From Verrucomicrobiales bacterium (GTDB taxonomy: Bacteria > Verrucomicrobiota > Verrucomicrobiia > Methylacidiphilales > JAAUTS01): a DNA stretch of 64,000 bases. Position numbers and translations under genes: made by a program. The notes beneath the pieces are model-generated. The model did no database searches. It saw only the letters and a program-made list of their open reading frames with translations, and was not told the DNA's origin. Every line of letters starts with the position of its first letter. The stretch's first letter is position 1. The stretch spans positions 92,422 through 156,421 of the forward strand of contig JAIRPN010000010.1 of assembly GCA_031256975.1 (NCBI GenBank). The letters are read 5' to 3'. Shown piece by piece: positions 35,750-47,293 of this stretch.

Positions 35750-36112
35750 ATGCAAGTCACGATAAGCAGAGAGTTTAGGTTTGATGCCGCACAGGCGTTG
35801 ACGATTTTCCCCGAGGGGCACAAGTGCCGTCGTTTGCACGGCCATACCTTCAAGCTGGTGGTGCAGGTGAAGGGGCGGATCAACCCCGAGACCGGTTTGT
35901 TGTACGACCACGCGGAGATCAAGGCCGCGGTAAAGCCCCTGTTGGAAATTGTCGATCATTCCTATTTGAACGAAGTTCCCGGTTTGGAGAATCCGACCAT
36001 CGAATTGATGTGCGTGTGGTTCTGGAACAAACTGAAGGACCAGTTGCCGGGGTTGCATGAAATCGCCCTGTGGGAAACCCCGGGCGCCTGGTGCCGCTAC
36101 CAGGGTGAATAA
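35750..36112 (+). CDS. QueD/6-pyruvoyltetrahydropterin synthase-like protein with an altered zinc ligand
   Basis: The 120-residue protein follows QueD over its whole length: FRFDAAQALTIFPEGHKCRRLHGHTF, DHAEIKAAVKPLLEIVDHSYLNEVPGLENPTIE, and the end ALWETPGAWCRYQG. QueD makes 6-carboxytetrahydropterin for queuosine synthesis. The zinc site normally has three His, the first in FxAAH. Here that residue is Gln15, while His30 and His32 of HGH and the catalytic Cys26 remain. The enzyme may hold zinc differently or have changed substrate. No other queuosine gene is adjacent. It lies 62 bases after the kinase gene and 21 before purU. Confidence 0.83.
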   Translation: MQVTISREFRFDAAQALTIFPEGHKCRRLHGHTFKLVVQVKGRINPETGLLYDHAEIKAAVKPLLEIVDHSYLNEVPGLENPTIELMCVWFWNKLKDQLPGLHEIALWETPGAWCRYQGE

Positions 36113-36133
36113 TTCGCTGACAACCCGACTGCC

Positions 36134-36979
36134 ATGAAATATTTCGCCACCATCACCCTGATCGGCAAGGACAAGTCCGGCGTGATCGCCGGGGTGACCC
36201 AGTATTTGTTCCAATGGAAGGCCAACATCGAGGCGTTGGAAGAACAGGTCTTGCGCGGCCAGTTCAGCATGACCTTGCAGGCTTCATGGGTTACCGATGC
36301 ATTCCCGCAGAAGGCCATCCATGACGGTTTGAAAAAGCTTGCCACGGAATTGCACATGGACCTGAAAGTGCATTTTGCGCAGAAGGGGCAGAAGCAGCGC
36401 ATGGCGTTGTTTGTCACCAAGGAAACCCACGCGCCCGAGGCGGTGCTGGCGGCGGTGAAGAAGAAGCAGATCGGCGCGGAGGTGGGAATTGTCCTGTCGA
36501 ACCGCAATGACTTGAAGCCGCTGGCAACCAAGCTCAAGATTCCGTTTTATGTGGTCGACTTCAAGGACCGCAATGCGGCGGAGAGCAAGACGCTGGAGAT
36601 CCTCGAGAAGGAGCGCATTGATTTCATCGTGCTGGCGCGTTTCATGAAAATCCTGTCGCCCAACTTTGTCTGGCGCTGGAAGAACAAGATCATCAACATC
36701 CACCCGTCCTTGCTGCCGGCGTTTCCCGGCGCCTCGGCATATCGCCAGGCCTACGAAAAGGGCGTGAAAGTGGTCGGCGTTACCGCGCACTTCGCCACCC
36801 CGGACCTCGACCAGGGACCGATTATCTGGCAGGAAGCTTTCCAGGTGAAAAGCGGCGAGAGCCTGTCCTCCATTGTCGCGCGCGGACAGGCGGCGGAATC
36901 GAAGTGTCTGGTGAAGGCCATTCGCTTATTCCTCAAGAACCGTCTCGACGTGCATTGGGGCCGGGTGTTCGGAGTTTAA
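36134..36979 (+). CDS. purU: Formyltetrahydrofolate deformylase
   Basis: PurU hydrolyses 10-formyl-THF to formate and THF. The 281-residue protein has an N-terminal ACT domain (TITLIGKDKSGVIAGVTQYLFQWKANIEALEEQ) and a C-terminal formyltransferase fold with NRNDLKPLATKLKIPF, LARFMKILSP, NIHPSLLPAFPGASAYRQA and ATPDLDQGPIIWQE. The conserved Asn-His-Asp triad is present (NIHPS and the Asp of LDQGP). purN, a related formyltransferase, is at 47.3 kb but lacks the ACT domain. The gene after it starts two bases beyond the stop. Confidence 0.94.
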   Translation: MKYFATITLIGKDKSGVIAGVTQYLFQWKANIEALEEQVLRGQFSMTLQASWVTDAFPQKAIHDGLKKLATELHMDLKVHFAQKGQKQRMALFVTKETHAPEAVLAAVKKKQIGAEVGIVLSNRNDLKPLATKLKIPFYVVDFKDRNAAESKTLEILEKERIDFIVLARFMKILSPNFVWRWKNKIINIHPSLLPAFPGASAYRQAYEKGVKVVGVTAHFATPDLDQGPIIWQEAFQVKSGESLSSIVARGQAAESKCLVKAIRLFLKNRLDVHWGRVFGV

Positions 36980-36981
36980 TC

Positions 36982-37500
36982 ATGGCGATTGAACGTCAGA
37001 ATCGCAAGGCGGTGATCATGCTGCTGTTTTTGGCGGTGGTGGTCGGCGTGGCCGTTTTGGTTTACAAGAACCTGAACGGGGAAAGTTGGAGCGTTGCCGG
37101 CAACAACTGGTTTGGCGACCGCGTCAGCCGTTCGGATTATCTGGCCCTGCAGGCTGAAAACACCCTGCTGAAAAAGATGCTGGGACAGATTGCCGGACAG
37201 GTCGTCATATTGGGGCCGTCCTCCGACAAAGTGGACTCGCCGGTGGGCAAGATTGTCTGGGACAAGGCCACGCAGGGTGGTTATCTGTTCGCCAAGGGTT
37301 TGCCGGACACGGCGGTGAACTATTCGCTGTGGATGCAGGATGAAAACGGCGAGCGCTATTATTGCGGGGTTTTTTCCGTGGGCGCCAATGGTGAAATCCA
37401 AAGCCCGTTCCAGCCGAGCAAGCCGGTGTTCAAACCGAAGCTTTTTTTCATCGCCAAGGGCACGACCATCGATACCGTGGTGTTGCGTGGGAGCTTTTGA
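36982..37500 (+). CDS. Membrane-anchored protein, possibly RskA/anti-sigma-like domain
   Basis: The 172-residue protein has an N-terminal helix (about residues 10-30, KAVIMLLFLAVVVGVAVLVY), a short coiled-coil-like part (YLALQAENTLLKKMLGQI) and an extracytoplasmic beta-rich domain. The domain carries KATQGGYLFAKGLPDTAVNYSLWMQDENGERYYCGVFSVGANGEIQSPF, a pattern similar to the C-terminal domain of RskA-type anti-sigma factors. No cytoplasmic anti-sigma part exists and no sigma gene is adjacent, so the relation is only structural. It is packed between purU and ligA, with three to seven bases on either side. Confidence 0.65.
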   Translation: MAIERQNRKAVIMLLFLAVVVGVAVLVYKNLNGESWSVAGNNWFGDRVSRSDYLALQAENTLLKKMLGQIAGQVVILGPSSDKVDSPVGKIVWDKATQGGYLFAKGLPDTAVNYSLWMQDENGERYYCGVFSVGANGEIQSPFQPSKPVFKPKLFFIAKGTTIDTVVLRGSF

Positions 37501-39549
<2,049 letters not shown>

Positions 39550-39558
39550 AGTCCGTTT

Positions 39559-40989
39559 TTATTTACCGCTGTCGTTAGCGTCTTGGTGGAAACCGTCTTC
39601 CGGTGTTGCCAGGTCTTTCCGCTGCCAGACTTTTACATAATCAATTACGAAATCATCCGGCAACAGTTTGTCGTCCAGCGGGCTGTTGTCCCAGCCGCCC
39701 GAGGGCAGAGTGAAGATCATGCCGGATTGGACATTGGAAACGCGGTCACTTTCATAGCGCAGGACTTCCCTGCCGTTGCAGTAAAAGACGGCTTGTCCGG
39801 GCAGCCACAATAAACCGCAGGTGAGGAAACCGTCCTTGTCGGGTTGCGAATAAACACGGTCGGAGCCGGCCATTTTGTGGTCCTTATCGATGCCATCCCA
39901 GTGCAGGGCGATATTGTAACGATAAGGACCCCAGCGGGTGAGGAATTCGTAGATGTCGAATTCCATGCCGCCGCGGTAGGTGTCCTGGCGGATGGTTTTG
40001 ACGTCCCAAGGTTTTGTTTGGTTCGGTACGCTATCCTTGCCCCGGTCCGGCATCATCCAGAACGCGGGCCACAGGCCGGGGGCGGTGGGAGGTTTGACGC
40101 GGGCCTCGAAGTAACCGTAGCGTTGGGTCCATTTGCCGTAGGTTTCGAGGAAGCCGGTGGCATAAGGTGTTTCGGCTTTGGCGGGATTATCCTCATGGTG
40201 TCCACGTTTTTTCTCAAAACGCAAATGGGCAAAACCGTCTTTGACGAAAGTGTTGTCCTTGCTGAAATGCGCGCTCTTATCCCAATAGTTGTCGCCGTAG
40301 TAATGCCACTTGCCTTCGTCGATCTTGTCGCCGTTGAAATTATCCTCGAAGGTCAGTGTCCAGTCGCCGTCGACCGGCGGGCGTTTGCCGAGCCAGTCGG
40401 GAAGGGATTCTTGCCGGGGCACGATGGCTTGCGCGGCGAGAATGGTCATGCTTTGTTCGCCATTGGCGGGTGTGGCGGAGAATTCCAAGGTGTGAACGGT
40501 GTCGGAGGCGATTTTGTCACCGGATTTCTTGTCCCGGTTGGTCCAGGTTTTTTGAGCGCTAAACGGGACGATGATTTCGGCCGTCTCGCCGTTAGCGATG
40601 GCTTTTTCGGCGGTAATGGAGTCTGTCGCTCCGGTGGTGCTTTCGACGCGGAGCACGGGCGTGACGGGGTCGGTGCCGGAATTGCGGATGGTAAATTTGA
40701 CGGCGAGGTAGTCGCGCAGGTCCCAGTAGGTATTGGCCGGGGGTTTGAGGAAAACGTATTGGCGGCCCCGCGAGGGAGAGAGGGTCACTTGCAATTCCTT
40801 GCGGTCGTTGGCGACCTTGCCATTGGCGGTGCCTTCGATGGCGATTTGGTTGTCGTCAATCCGGATGCTATTGCCAAGCAAATAACCGTCCGTCGGTTTG
40901 ATGGAAACCGGCGCGGCATGGATGGATTGGAAGTACAGTGAAGCAATTGCTACGAAGCAGATGAAACAGCCAATAAATTGTGCTTTCAT
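39559..40989 (-). CDS. Secreted GH16 beta-glucanase/galactanase-like glycosidase
   Basis: The ATG at 40989 opens a signal peptide (MKAQFIGCFICFVAIASLYFQSIHA). Residues about 30-190 form a carbohydrate-binding-like beta-sandwich. From about residue 195, DGDWTLTFEDNFNGDKIDEGKWHYYG begins a GH16 domain with the active site GMEFDIYEF (ExDxxE, nucleophile and acid/base Glu). Other conserved features are the WPAFWMMP segment and ALHWDG. GH16 includes laminarinases, agarases, carrageenases and porphyranases, and the exact substrate is not clear. With GH128 and GH94 in the same window, beta-glucans are the simplest guess. Confidence 0.87.
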   Translation of the reverse strand: MKAQFIGCFICFVAIASLYFQSIHAAPVSIKPTDGYLLGNSIRIDDNQIAIEGTANGKVANDRKELQVTLSPSRGRQYVFLKPPANTYWDLRDYLAVKFTIRNSGTDPVTPVLRVESTTGATDSITAEKAIANGETAEIIVPFSAQKTWTNRDKKSGDKIASDTVHTLEFSATPANGEQSMTILAAQAIVPRQESLPDWLGKRPPVDGDWTLTFEDNFNGDKIDEGKWHYYGDNYWDKSAHFSKDNTFVKDGFAHLRFEKKRGHHEDNPAKAETPYATGFLETYGKWTQRYGYFEARVKPPTAPGLWPAFWMMPDRGKDSVPNQTKPWDVKTIRQDTYRGGMEFDIYEFLTRWGPYRYNIALHWDGIDKDHKMAGSDRVYSQPDKDGFLTCGLLWLPGQAVFYCNGREVLRYESDRVSNVQSGMIFTLPSGGWDNSPLDDKLLPDDFVIDYVKVWQRKDLATPEDGFHQDANDSGK

Positions 40990-41120
40990 GGTTGGTGGAA
41001 ATAACAATGCCCAGACTGGCAGAAGATTTTGCCGAAGTAAATGGCTTTGCTAATAGTTTGACAGCAACGAGTTTAAATATCTTGCTAGCTCGTGATGGAA
41101 AGGCATAGTTTATTATTCCC

Positions 41121-41702
41121 ATGAAAAGCATCGTTTTGGCCTTATTGTTCGCTATTAGCGTGGCGCCGGCGCTTTGGGCTCAAGATCCCGGTGCCGCCCA
41201 GGATGCGATTGCGGAACGGCAGAAGGTTTTGAAGGCGGCGGACCAGTTGGATTTGCTGACCCAGCAGAATTCCCAGATTACCCAGCAAAACGCGCAATTG
41301 GTGCAGCAGATCAACGCTTTGCAGGACCGGATACAAAAACTCGAGAGCGCCAACGGCGAGTTCAAGTCGCAACTGGCGCAGCAGCAAAAGGACTGGGCTG
41401 CGGAAAAAGAAAAACTATTGAAGGAAGTTTCCAAAATCGTGGCCTCGGGAGGCGGCAAAAGCAGCAAGCCCGCGGCAACGGAAAACGGCACCGTCCCGGC
41501 TGCGACGGCAACGGCAACGCCGAATAAACCGGAACAAGGTTACGAATATGTGGTGCAGCAGGGACAAAGTTTATGGGCAATTGCGGATGCTTACCAAAAA
41601 AACGGGGTAAATGTCACGGTGGACGACATTCGCAAGGCGAACAACCTGGGGAAAGACGCGACTCTGAAGGTCGGTCAAAAGTTGTTCATTCCCAAAAAAT
41701 GA
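41121..41702 (+). CDS. Exported coiled-coil protein with C-terminal LysM domain
   Basis: The 193-residue protein has a signal peptide (MKSIVLALLFAISVAPALWAQ) and a coiled coil (about residues 45-110: LDLLTQQNSQITQQNAQLVQQINALQDRIQKLES). After a Thr/Ala-rich linker comes a LysM domain (about residues 140-193) with YEYVVQQGQSLWAIADAYQK and GQKLFIP. LysM binds peptidoglycan or chitin-like glycans, so it probably tethers the coil to the cell wall. It is eight bases upstream of the GYF-domain gene, with which it is likely co-transcribed. Confidence 0.87.
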   Translation: MKSIVLALLFAISVAPALWAQDPGAAQDAIAERQKVLKAADQLDLLTQQNSQITQQNAQLVQQINALQDRIQKLESANGEFKSQLAQQQKDWAAEKEKLLKEVSKIVASGGGKSSKPAATENGTVPAATATATPNKPEQGYEYVVQQGQSLWAIADAYQKNGVNVTVDDIRKANNLGKDATLKVGQKLFIPKK

Positions 41703-41709
41703 TGCATTT

Positions 41710-42249
41710 ATGAGTAGTGATAAACGCGCCTTCCGCCTGAGGAAATTAAACGACGCGGAAGTTTACGGGCCTATGAACCAGGACGAATTGAAGCAGTTGA
41801 TTGATTCGGCTTATGTTTCACCTGAGGATGAGATTACGGTTGGGGATGACGAGGACTGGAAACCGGTTACCGAGTTTCCGGAACTGGGCATGATCTGGAA
41901 AATCCAGGCCAATGACGGCACCCTGTACGGCCCGACTTCCTTGGGCACCATCCGCGAGTTTGTCAGGACCGGGGAAATCCGGTTTGACGACAAGGTTGTC
42001 AGGCATGATGACAAGGAGGCCAAGACTGTAGCCGAGGTATTGGGCGAGGAAACGGTCGCAACCTTGAAGGCCGAGATTGAGGCGGCGCAAACGCTGTCCG
42101 CGGACGGGCAGCTTGAAAACGCCTTTGAAACTGCCCGGGAGATTCGCATTCGCAATCTGGAGGCGGACATGGAAACCCTGCAGCGGGAATTTGACGAATT
42201 GAAGCAGAAGTACCTGAAGGCCTGCGAGGCCTTGGCCAAGAGCCATTGA
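41710..42249 (+). CDS. Protein with two GYF-type (DUF4339) domains and a coiled-coil tail
   Basis: The 179-residue protein has two similar segments. The first is FRLRKLNDAEVYGPMNQDELKQLIDSAYVSPEDEITVG. The second is WKIQANDGTLYGPTSLGTIREFVRTGEIRFDDKVV. Both have the GP(x)-helix pattern of GYF_2 domains. The C-terminal third (about residues 125-175) is a strongly charged coiled coil (NLEADMETLQREFDELKQKYLKACEAL). GYF_2 domains are thought to mediate protein contacts. It has no signal peptide and is probably cytoplasmic. It lies between the LysM gene and ilvH. Confidence 0.8.
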   Translation: MSSDKRAFRLRKLNDAEVYGPMNQDELKQLIDSAYVSPEDEITVGDDEDWKPVTEFPELGMIWKIQANDGTLYGPTSLGTIREFVRTGEIRFDDKVVRHDDKEAKTVAEVLGEETVATLKAEIEAAQTLSADGQLENAFETAREIRIRNLEADMETLQREFDELKQKYLKACEALAKSH

Positions 42250-42319
42250 GAATGTTCCGGGCCGAAAAAAATCAGTGCATTCAGTGTGAATCCTGCTAGG
42301 TTCTTCGTTTCGCTAATAT

Positions 42320-42793
42320 ATGAGACATACCATTTCAGTCCGTGTTGAGAATAAATTCGGGGTCCTGACCCGCATCACCAGCTTGTTCAGCGGCCGCGGA
42401 TTCAACATCGACACGCTAAACGTCGCACCGACGGAAAACCCCTCGGTCTCGAAGATGACCCTGGTGGTCGTCGGCGACGACAAAGTGGTGGACCAGGTCA
42501 CCAAGCTGCTCAACAAACTGGTCAATGTCATCGAAGTGCATGATTTCAAGGAAGGCGAGTACGTCGACCGCGAATTGGCCCTGATCAAGATCAAGGCCGA
42601 CGCCAAGGTTCGCCCGGAAGTGATGCAGTTTTGCGAGATTTTCCGCGCCAAGATCGTCAATGTGCAGCCGAAGGATTTGACCATCGAGATCACCGGTGAC
42701 GAGCAAAAGATCACCAAGTTCCTCGAACTGATGGCCAACTTCGGCGTGCTCGAACTGACCCGCACCGGCAAGGTGGTTTTGCCGCGCGAATAA
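42320..42793 (+). CDS. ilvH: Acetolactate synthase small (regulatory) subunit
   Basis: The 157-residue protein starts MRHTISVRVENKFGVLTRITSLFSGRGFNIDTLNVAPTENPSVSKMTLVV. This is the ACT domain with the valine-binding GFNIDTL segment. The second ACT-like part (LALIKIKADAKVRPEVMQFCEIFRAKIVNVQPKDLTIEITGD) completes the family. It activates and confers feedback control on the large subunit IlvB, whose gene is not in the window. It is 40 bases upstream of ilvC and probably shares its transcript. Confidence 0.95.
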   Translation: MRHTISVRVENKFGVLTRITSLFSGRGFNIDTLNVAPTENPSVSKMTLVVVGDDKVVDQVTKLLNKLVNVIEVHDFKEGEYVDRELALIKIKADAKVRPEVMQFCEIFRAKIVNVQPKDLTIEITGDEQKITKFLELMANFGVLELTRTGKVVLPRE

Positions 42794-42815
42794 CAGGCCA
42801 GGCGCTGATTTTTAA

Positions 42816-43859
<1,044 letters not shown>

Positions 43860-43888
43860 TTTAACACGACGCTAACAGCGAATTTCAA

Positions 43889-43915
43889 AAGCCCGCAGCA
43901 ATGCGGGCTTTTTTA
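43889..43915 (+). terminator. Rho-independent terminator of ilvH-ilvC
   Basis: AAGCCCGCA (43889-43897) and TGCGGGCTT (43902-43910) pair perfectly around a GCAA loop, followed by TTTT. A copy of the dispersed motif (CGCTAAC) lies 15 bases upstream, outside the stem. Confidence 0.9.
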
Positions 43916-43949
43916 TTGCCGGGGGGGGATTTGATTTCCCCATTCAATC

Positions 43950-44795
43950 CTAAAACTGCTCCAATTGATGCCTGCGACGATACTCGGACGGGGTGATGCC
44001 CGTTTCCAATTTGAATCTGCGGGAGAAATAAAACGCATCCTCGAAACCGGCGGCGCTGGCGATTTCCGCGATGGAGCGATGTGTTTCCGCCAGCATTCGG
44101 GAAGACTGGCGGATGCGCAGGTCGATCAGGTAACGCGCGGGCGTTTGTTTCATGGTCTGCCACCAGCGCCGCCGCAAGGTGGAGAGCGACATGCCGTGCT
44201 GCCAGGCTAATTTTGAAAAGTCCGGTGTCTGATGCGGATGCTTTTGCAAATGCAGGATGATCTGCCGGATGATCTGGTCTTCCGTGGTGATGGGGGGCAG
44301 CAGGGTTTCCAGGATCAGGCGCTCGCAGAGATGGTCAACGCGGTCGACAAACAATTCCGGATGAGCGCTGCGGGAAAGGGTTCGCAGTTCATCCGTGAGG
44401 CCGAGGATGATTTCCGGATTATGGATTGTCCAGACGGGGCGGGATTTCTGGATGAAGCCGCATTGTTGCAGGCGGCGCATGCAACGGGCATTGTAAATCA
44501 GGTAAAGCTCGTCCCAGCTTTGGTGCGGCGGTTTGGGGCCGTAGCGCACCGGCTCGCCCGGCCATTGGGTGATGACGCAGGGGGCGTTCACTATCCAGCA
44601 TTTTCCCGCATGGTTGAATTCTCCGCCGTCCTTGAGGATAAGGGAGAAGTTACAGGTCTTGAACGTGCGGTCAATCCACTCGGTTTTGCCGACGAGAAAG
44701 TCCATGCCTTCCACGGGGCAGGAGGAACGGAAGCGGCGGGGATAGATTGCCCAGTGTTTGACTAAAAAGTCCATATCTTTGATTTGCCTGTCCAT
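43950..44795 (-). CDS. AraC-family transcriptional regulator
   Basis: The 281-residue protein has an N-terminal cupin-like sensing domain (residues about 15-130, with GGEFNHAGKCWIVNAPCVITQWPGEPVRYGPKPPHQSWDELYL). It ends with two AraC-type HTH motifs (about 190-275: FSKLAWQHGMSLSTLRRRWWQTMKQTPARYLIDLRIRQSSRMLA and IAEIASAAGFEDAFYFSRRFKLETGITPSEYRRRH). The ATG at 44795 was chosen over an upstream TTG. It is divergent from the Gfo/Idh/MocA oxidoreductase gene, 41 bases apart. It therefore probably controls that gene and the ThuA gene in answer to a sugar. Confidence 0.87.
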   Translation of the reverse strand: MDRQIKDMDFLVKHWAIYPRRFRSSCPVEGMDFLVGKTEWIDRTFKTCNFSLILKDGGEFNHAGKCWIVNAPCVITQWPGEPVRYGPKPPHQSWDELYLIYNARCMRRLQQCGFIQKSRPVWTIHNPEIILGLTDELRTLSRSAHPELFVDRVDHLCERLILETLLPPITTEDQIIRQIILHLQKHPHQTPDFSKLAWQHGMSLSTLRRRWWQTMKQTPARYLIDLRIRQSSRMLAETHRSIAEIASAAGFEDAFYFSRRFKLETGITPSEYRRRHQLEQF

Positions 44796-44836
44796 TCCAT
44801 TATTTGCCAATAACGGTTAACTTCAACTCGTTATTT

Positions 44837-45949
44837 ATGAAAAAAGCATCTTTCCCGCTGCGGGTTGGCCTGATTGGTTGCGGCAATATCAGCAACGCGT
44901 ATTTCCATGGAGCGGCCCCGTTCGCCGATTATGTCCGAATCACCGCCTGCGCCGATCTCGACCCGAGCCGCGCCAAAGCCAAGGCTGATGAGCATCAGGT
45001 CGCCAAGGTTTGCACCGTATCCGAATTGCTGAAGGACCCGGACATTGACATCGTGCTCAATCTCACGGTGCCGAAGGCCCATGCCGAGGTGAACAGCGCC
45101 ATCCTGAGGGCGGGCAAGCACGCGTATTGCGAGAAACCGTTTTCGCTAAGCACGAAGGAGGGGCGGAAGGTCCTGGCGCTGGCTAAAAAGTCCAAGCGGC
45201 AAGTCGGTTGCGCGCCCGACACGGTACTGGGCGGCGGCATCCAGACCTGTCGCAAGTTGATCGACGACGGGGCGATTGGCAAGCCGGTTGCCGCGACTGC
45301 CAATATGGTCTGCCATGGCCATGAGCACTGGCATCCCGGTCCGCAGTTCTATTATGAAGTGGGCGGCGGCCCCTTGTTCGACATGGGACCTTATTATTTG
45401 ACCTCGCTGGTGACCATGCTGGGACCGGCCAAGAGTGTCATCGCCTCGGCGAAGAGCACCTTCAAGACCCGCCGCATCACCAGCCAGCCGTTGAATGGCA
45501 AAGTCATTAAGGTGGAAACCCCCACCCACTTGAGCGGCGTGGTTGAGTTCGCGAACGGCGCCAGCGCGACTGTCACCATGAGTTTTGACGTTTGGCAGCA
45601 CCACCTGCCGTTGCTGGAGGTGTACGGCACCAAGGGTTCCATCCGTTGCCCCGACCCGAACACCTTCGGCGGTGAGGTTGAGTTGTGGACGGAAGCCGGC
45701 AAGGAATGGAAAAAAATTCCGCTGACCCATAGTGACCAGACGGGACGCGGGTTTGGCTTGGCGGAGATGGCCTATTCGATCGGCAAACACCGCGCCGCCC
45801 GCATGAACGGCGACATGGCATTGCACGTCGTGGACATCATGGAAGCGTTTCATGTTTCTGCTAAGGCCAAAAAACAAGTTCAATTGAAGTCCGGTTGCAA
45901 ACAACCCAAAGCCTTGCCTGCGGGGTTGGCCTTGGGACGGGTGGTGTAA
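44837..45949 (+). CDS. Gfo/Idh/MocA-family oxidoreductase
   Basis: The 370-residue protein has the N-terminal Rossmann fold (RVGLIGCGNISNAYF near residue 8, then ACADLDPSRAKAKAD) and the conserved catalytic-loop pattern EKPFSLSTKEGRKVLALAKKSKRQVGCAPD. The C-terminal domain contains GGGPLFDMGPYYLTSLVTMLGPAKSV. Family members oxidise or reduce sugars and inositols with NAD(P). It begins 41 bases from an AraC regulator and is followed 19 bases later by a ThuA-like gene, a common pairing in sugar catabolism clusters. Confidence 0.9.
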   Translation: MKKASFPLRVGLIGCGNISNAYFHGAAPFADYVRITACADLDPSRAKAKADEHQVAKVCTVSELLKDPDIDIVLNLTVPKAHAEVNSAILRAGKHAYCEKPFSLSTKEGRKVLALAKKSKRQVGCAPDTVLGGGIQTCRKLIDDGAIGKPVAATANMVCHGHEHWHPGPQFYYEVGGGPLFDMGPYYLTSLVTMLGPAKSVIASAKSTFKTRRITSQPLNGKVIKVETPTHLSGVVEFANGASATVTMSFDVWQHHLPLLEVYGTKGSIRCPDPNTFGGEVELWTEAGKEWKKIPLTHSDQTGRGFGLAEMAYSIGKHRAARMNGDMALHVVDIMEAFHVSAKAKKQVQLKSGCKQPKALPAGLALGRVV

Positions 45950-45968
45950 TTGGCACGAAGCAATCTTT

Positions 45969-46619
45969 ATGAAAAAAGCACTCATCATTTACGGCGGTTG
46001 GGACGGACATGAACCCGAACAGACCTCGGCATTGCTGGCCGGGCATTTGCAACAGCGGGGCATGGAAGTGGCGCGAACGGACAAGCTGGAAGTGTTGGCG
46101 GACGCGGCCAAATTGAAGGAGTTGGACCTGATCATTCCCCACTGGACCATGGGGCAGCTGACCGGCGAACAGGAAACCAATCTGGTCGCGGCGATAGAAT
46201 CCGGCGTCGGGTTGGGAGGCGTTCACGGCGGCATGGGCGATGCCTTCCGCGGCAATACCGCCTACCAGTTCATGGTTGGCGGGCAATTTGTCGCCCATCC
46301 TGACAACCACAAGGATTACACCGTCAACCTGTTTGCACAAAGCGGCGATCCGGTCATCGCGGGACTTGACGATTTCAAGGTGCATTCCGAGCAATATTAC
46401 ATGCACGTTGACCCGGGCAATCAGGTGTTGGCAACGACCATTTTCCACTCCCAGTCGGCTCCGTGGGTAAATGGCACGGTCATGCCGGTGGTGTGGAAGC
46501 GCCGTCACGGCAGGGGGCGGGTGTTTTATCAGTCAATCGGTCACAATACCAAGGAGTTTGGGATTCCGGAGGTTTTGGAAATCACCCTGCGCGGGTTATT
46601 GTGGGCGGCTCGCCAGTAA
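45969..46619 (+). CDS. ThuA-like glutamine-amidotransferase-fold protein
   Basis: The 216-residue protein follows the ThuA family: KALIIYGGWDGHEPEQTSALLAGHL, AIESGVGLGGVHGGMGDAFRGNTAYQFMVGGQFVAHPDN, and the end RHGRGRVFYQSIGHNTKEFGIPEVLEI. The fold is related to class I glutamine amidotransferases but the usual Cys nucleophile is absent, as is normal for ThuA. It is thought to act in trehalose and related disaccharide catabolism. It is co-oriented with the oxidoreductase gene, 19 bases downstream. Confidence 0.87.
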   Translation: MKKALIIYGGWDGHEPEQTSALLAGHLQQRGMEVARTDKLEVLADAAKLKELDLIIPHWTMGQLTGEQETNLVAAIESGVGLGGVHGGMGDAFRGNTAYQFMVGGQFVAHPDNHKDYTVNLFAQSGDPVIAGLDDFKVHSEQYYMHVDPGNQVLATTIFHSQSAPWVNGTVMPVVWKRRHGRGRVFYQSIGHNTKEFGIPEVLEITLRGLLWAARQ

Positions 46620-46794
46620 TAGGTTCAGGACAAGCGCGGTGATGTCGGCATAACCGACGGTGTCGGGGCTAATAATGCCCCCACGGTTGGCGCCAGGAAA
46701 ATAGCGCCGGGGATGGAGACGGGCATAATTTTCTTTGAAAAAATATTTGCTTGAATAGAATGACCCCGCTAGGTTTTTGTTTCCGTTTGACAAT

Positions 46795-46868
46795 TACCCG
46801 ATGGTGTAACGGTAGCACAAGAGATTTTGGTTCTCTTTGTCATGGTTCGAATCCATGTCGGGTAGCCA
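46795..46868 (+). tRNA. tRNA-Gln (anticodon TTG)
   Basis: The sequence folds as a cloverleaf. The acceptor stem pairs TACCCGA (46795-46801) with TCGGGTA (46858-46864). The anticodon stem AGAGA/TCTCT has the loop TTTTGGT, giving anticodon TTG. The T arm contains GGTTCGAATCC. The discriminator is G and CCA is encoded (46866-46868). Confidence 0.97.
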
Positions 46869-47037
46869 GTCCTTGTTTCCCTCTTACTTTCCTTGGTTTC
46901 CCAAGGTGATTTTGCTTTTGCTTGGGATTGGCCTTTAGAATCCCGTCCCTACGGGGCTTGAGGTCCGTTCCGTTAGCAAGCTTAAGTTTCGATCATTTGA
47001 TGAAACGGTCCAACCAAAACCAGGCTATAGTACAGCT

Positions 47038-47214
47038 ATGACCTTCAACAAACTGTTAATCATCGTCATTGGCTGTGTTGCGTTGATAACGTTCCAAGCC
47101 TGCCAGGATCGTCCTAACCGGGGTGAAAAAGATCCGGTTCCGTCCGGCGGTTATGTACCACCTCCGGGCACTCCGGACAGTCCACGCTTGGTGCCGCAAT
47201 CGCGTTCTTACTAA
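47038..47214 (+). CDS. Small putative lipoprotein
   Basis: A 58-residue product begins MTFNKLLIIVIGCVALITFQAC. Its hydrophobic signal ends in a lipobox-like FQAC. A polar, Pro/Gly-rich tail (DRPNRGEKDPVPSGGYVPPP) follows and ends in SRSY. The pattern, basic start, 18 hydrophobic residues and Cys, is that of the small entericidin-like or stress lipoproteins. No homologue is recognised. It stands alone between tRNA-Gln and the leftward purN. The region 46869-47037 before it shows only two small hairpins (CCCGT...ACGGG among them). Confidence 0.6.
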   Translation: MTFNKLLIIVIGCVALITFQACQDRPNRGEKDPVPSGGYVPPPGTPDSPRLVPQSRSY

Positions 47215-47293
47215 GCGGTTGCTTTACGTTTTAACGGATAGGCAATTTTTAGGGAAAGATTTGTATTACCTCTTCGGCGAAGGCACACAAAAA

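Noticed and set aside
46596..46793. A 65-residue minus-strand frame after the ThuA gene
   Set aside because: It overlaps the ThuA stop and has no clear homologue or Shine-Dalgarno. A gene remnant is possible but not supported.
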